Source: Faecalicatena orotica (GTDB lineage: Bacteria; Bacillota; Clostridia; Lachnospirales; Lachnospiraceae). Taken from it: 64,000 nt of DNA. A program made the position numbers and the translations under genes. The notes under the pieces were generated by a model. That model did not search any database. It saw only the letters and a program-made list of their open reading frames with translations, and was not told where the DNA came from. The stretch lies in the NCBI RefSeq assembly GCF_003149245.1, contig NZ_QGDL01000011.1, positions 18,324 to 82,323 of the forward strand, read 5' to 3'. Below, in pieces: positions 62,375 to 64,000 of this stretch (its first letter is position 1; every line of letters begins with the position of its first letter).

Positions 62375-63154
62375 CTATTGCACTCTCCTCTGCCTGCTTA
62401 CTTCAAACATCAGCACTGTGGCCGCTACAGCCGCATTCAGTGACTCCACCTGTCCTGACATCGGGATACGCACCCACGCATCCGCGCATTCCGCTACTTC
62501 CTTACGCAGACCGTTTCCTTCATTTCCGATCAGAAATGCAGTCCCCTTTTGGTAATCCTCCTGGTCATAAGCATTTTTCCCGTCCAGATGTGCCGCATAA
62601 ACCCGTACACCGTGTTCTTTTACCGTTTCAATTCCCGCCATTACATCATCCAGATATAAAAACGGCATCCGGTAAATGGCCCCCATCGTGGATCGGATCG
62701 TCTTTGGGTTATAAATGTCTACACAATCCCTGCTCATCAGGATTCCTGTCACACCTGCGGCTTCCGCCGTCCTGAATATGGTGCCTGCGTTTCCCGGGTC
62801 CTGAAGATTGTCCAGAACCAGAATGTGCGGGGATTTCTGTTTCAGGATCTCCTCCAGCGTGTAATCCATCTGCCGGATTACCGCCAGAATCCCCTGGGGC
62901 GTCTTCGTGTCGGATACATAATCAAATACCGTATCCGACAGAATTTCCGGCACAAACCCTTTTTCTTCCAGTTCTTTTTCATGCTTCTTCATATAAGACT
63001 CTGAGACATATACTTTACGCACCCGCTTCTGCGGCGCCTCCATGACCATTCTTGTCCCCTCGGCCAGAAATACTCCCGCCTGATTTCTCGCCTTGCTTTT
63101 TTTCTGCAGCTGCAGCAGTTCTTTTACCCTTTGGTTACTTGTACTTGTAATCAT
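62375..63154 (-). CDS. TrmH/SpoU-family RNA 2'-O-methyltransferase
   Basis: 259 residues. The N-terminal RNA-binding substrate domain precedes the SPOUT knot with LDNLQDPGNAGTI (about 113-125), LIGNEGNGL (about 208-216) and PMSGQVESLNAAVA (about 230-243). The enzyme methylates a ribose in 23S rRNA or tRNA. It is a single gene with its own terminator, 42 bases after ktrA. Confidence 0.92.
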   Translation of the reverse strand: MITSTSNQRVKELLQLQKKSKARNQAGVFLAEGTRMVMEAPQKRVRKVYVSESYMKKHEKELEEKGFVPEILSDTVFDYVSDTKTPQGILAVIRQMDYTLEEILKQKSPHILVLDNLQDPGNAGTIFRTAEAAGVTGILMSRDCVDIYNPKTIRSTMGAIYRMPFLYLDDVMAGIETVKEHGVRVYAAHLDGKNAYDQEDYQKGTAFLIGNEGNGLRKEVAECADAWVRIPMSGQVESLNAAVAATVLMFEVSRQRRVQ

Positions 63155-63196
63155 ATCTTTCTACCATTACTTTCTGGAATTATTCATTTTCTGCTC

Positions 63197-63850
63197 TTAC
63201 TTCATAGAATGGAACTTCGACAAAACCGAGTTGGCCCCGATCACGATAATGATGCAGTCTGACGGAAGCGGCTCGTGAGGGTCAAACGTAACATCTACTT
63301 CTTCCCCCCGCATGATCCCGACGACATTCAGCCCGTAGCGCTCCCTTACCTTCAGATCGGCAAGTGATTTCCCGACCCATTTATCCGGGATCACAGTCTC
63401 TGCCATGCTGTATTCCGCGGACAGTTCAATCCAGTCCGTAAACGCGGTTGAGACCAGACTTTTCGCCACCCTGCTGCCCATGTCCCGCTCCGGATAGACG
63501 ATCGCATCTGCCCCGATCTTTTCCAGAATCATGCCCTGAAGTTCGTCTCTGGCTTTTGCAAGAACGTAAGGAATGCCGATCTCCTTAGCCGCAATCGTCG
63601 CCATGATACTTGCTTCCAGACTTTCTGATACTGCCACGACAGCACCGTCCAGATTCTTACCTCCCAGAGACACGAGTGCCTCGGGGTCGGATACATCCGC
63701 CCTCATGGCATAAGATACCGAATCAGAGATTTCCTGCACCTTCTCATATGATTTATCTACCACAATCACGTCACAGCCCAGACTTTCCAAAGTCAGCGCA
63801 ACGCTCCGCCCAAAGCTTCCCAGTCCAAATACCGCATATTGTTTCTTCAT
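63197..63850 (-). CDS. ktrA: KtrA/TrkA-family potassium uptake regulator
   Basis: 217 residues. The RCK-N Rossmann domain has FGLGSFGRSVALTL (about 8-21) and an acidic VVDKS after the second strand (NAD or ATP site). RCK-C spans about 140-217. It forms the cytoplasmic gating ring of the Ktr channel and binds nucleotides and probably c-di-AMP. It is followed by trmH and preceded by the ktrB-like gene. Confidence 0.93.
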   Translation of the reverse strand: MKKQYAVFGLGSFGRSVALTLESLGCDVIVVDKSYEKVQEISDSVSYAMRADVSDPEALVSLGGKNLDGAVVAVSESLEASIMATIAAKEIGIPYVLAKARDELQGMILEKIGADAIVYPERDMGSRVAKSLVSTAFTDWIELSAEYSMAETVIPDKWVGKSLADLKVRERYGLNVVGIMRGEEVDVTFDPHEPLPSDCIIIVIGANSVLSKFHSMK

Positions 63851-63893
63851 TCATCTTCTCCTTGCAACATCTTTGTTTGTCATTACCAGCCTA

Positions 63894-64000
63894 TTAACCC
63901 AGCATAATCCGTTTTTCCGGAAGATCTCGTAACTGGGCACCAGTGTCTGCCCTGCCCGCGAAGACAAGGGCCATCGTGATGGGTCCAATCCTCCCGATAT
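63894..64000 (-). CDS. ktrB: KtrB/TrkH-family potassium transporter, C-terminus only
   Basis: The last 34 codons end at TAA 63894-63896 and continue past the window edge. The residues GRIGPITMALVFAGRA and a final ERI-like basic end (PEKRIMLG) match the last membrane helix and tail of the KtrB/TrkH pore proteins. Upstream of ktrA by 43 bases, as in typical ktr pairs. Confidence 0.85.
   Translation of the reverse strand, partial: IGRIGPITMALVFAGRADTGAQLRDLPEKRIMLG

Overview
The window looks like the genome of a gut Clostridia/Lachnospiraceae bacterium. It carries about 39 kb of an integrative and conjugative element (ICE) of the Tn1549/CTn type at the left, joined to ordinary chromosome at the right. 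The host call rests on the gene order birA - small acidic protein - coaX - dusB - greA - lysS, on AGGAGG-type ribosome sites and on the ICE family. I cannot name the species. No rRNA, tRNA or CRISPR array was recognised.

Positions 1 to about 39.1 kb (ICE). The left edge holds the first 83 bases of a ribosomal-protection tetracycline resistance gene. Upstream of it lie a consensus promoter, a seven-residue leader peptide and an attenuator hairpin. A tnpV gene and a truncated SLOG-type gene follow. From 1.5 to 33.5 kb almost everything is on the minus strand and tightly packed. Read in transcription order (high to low coordinates) the genes are parA, parB, a lipoprotein, a thioester/SpaA adhesin, a string of small accessory genes, a 2600-residue methylase/SNF2 helicase of the DarB type, a toprim gene, a DUF4314/DUF3846 gene, an oriT-like region, mobC, relaxase, PcfB-like, ArdC-like, VirD4, Maff2, VirB6, PrgI, VirB4, sortase and CHAP hydrolase. 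Together these give DNA processing, a type IV secretion channel, a cell-wall opening enzyme and a surface adhesin. A second tnpV gene is nested in another frame inside the helicase gene. A cargo segment at 34.0-38.9 kb carries a nucleoside phosphorylase, an aminoglycoside 6-adenylyltransferase, a five-repeat zinc-ribbon/nuclease-like protein, a PAP2-like membrane protein and an XRE regulator. The right end lies at the 3' end of lysS. No complete integrase or replication initiator is in the window.

39.1-46.6 kb (chromosome). Housekeeping genes lysS, greA, dusB, coaX and birA are followed by one continuous reading frame that joins a patatin-like phospholipase to ornithine carbamoyltransferase. 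Short GGGGTCTGACCCC-type palindromes recur between these genes.

46.7-62.3 kb. One long minus-strand gene set handles nucleosides from uptake to central metabolism. It encodes deoC, a transaldolase-like protein, a DUF1097-like membrane protein, a VOC protein, deoB, an iron alcohol dehydrogenase, an amidohydrolase (deaminase), a BMP-type nucleoside ABC transporter with its lipoprotein, uridine phosphorylase, transketolase and a DeoR-type repressor. The upstream region of deoC is full of TTTGTTA-type inverted repeats that could be the operators. The inferred pathway is nucleoside uptake, deamination and phosphorolysis, DeoB isomerisation, DeoC cleavage to glyceraldehyde-3-phosphate and acetaldehyde, acetaldehyde reduction by the alcohol dehydrogenase, and recycling of ribose-5-phosphate by transketolase and transaldolase-type chemistry.

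62.3-64 kb. A TrmH-family RNA methyltransferase, ktrA, and the 3' end of a ktrB-like potassium transporter gene close the window.
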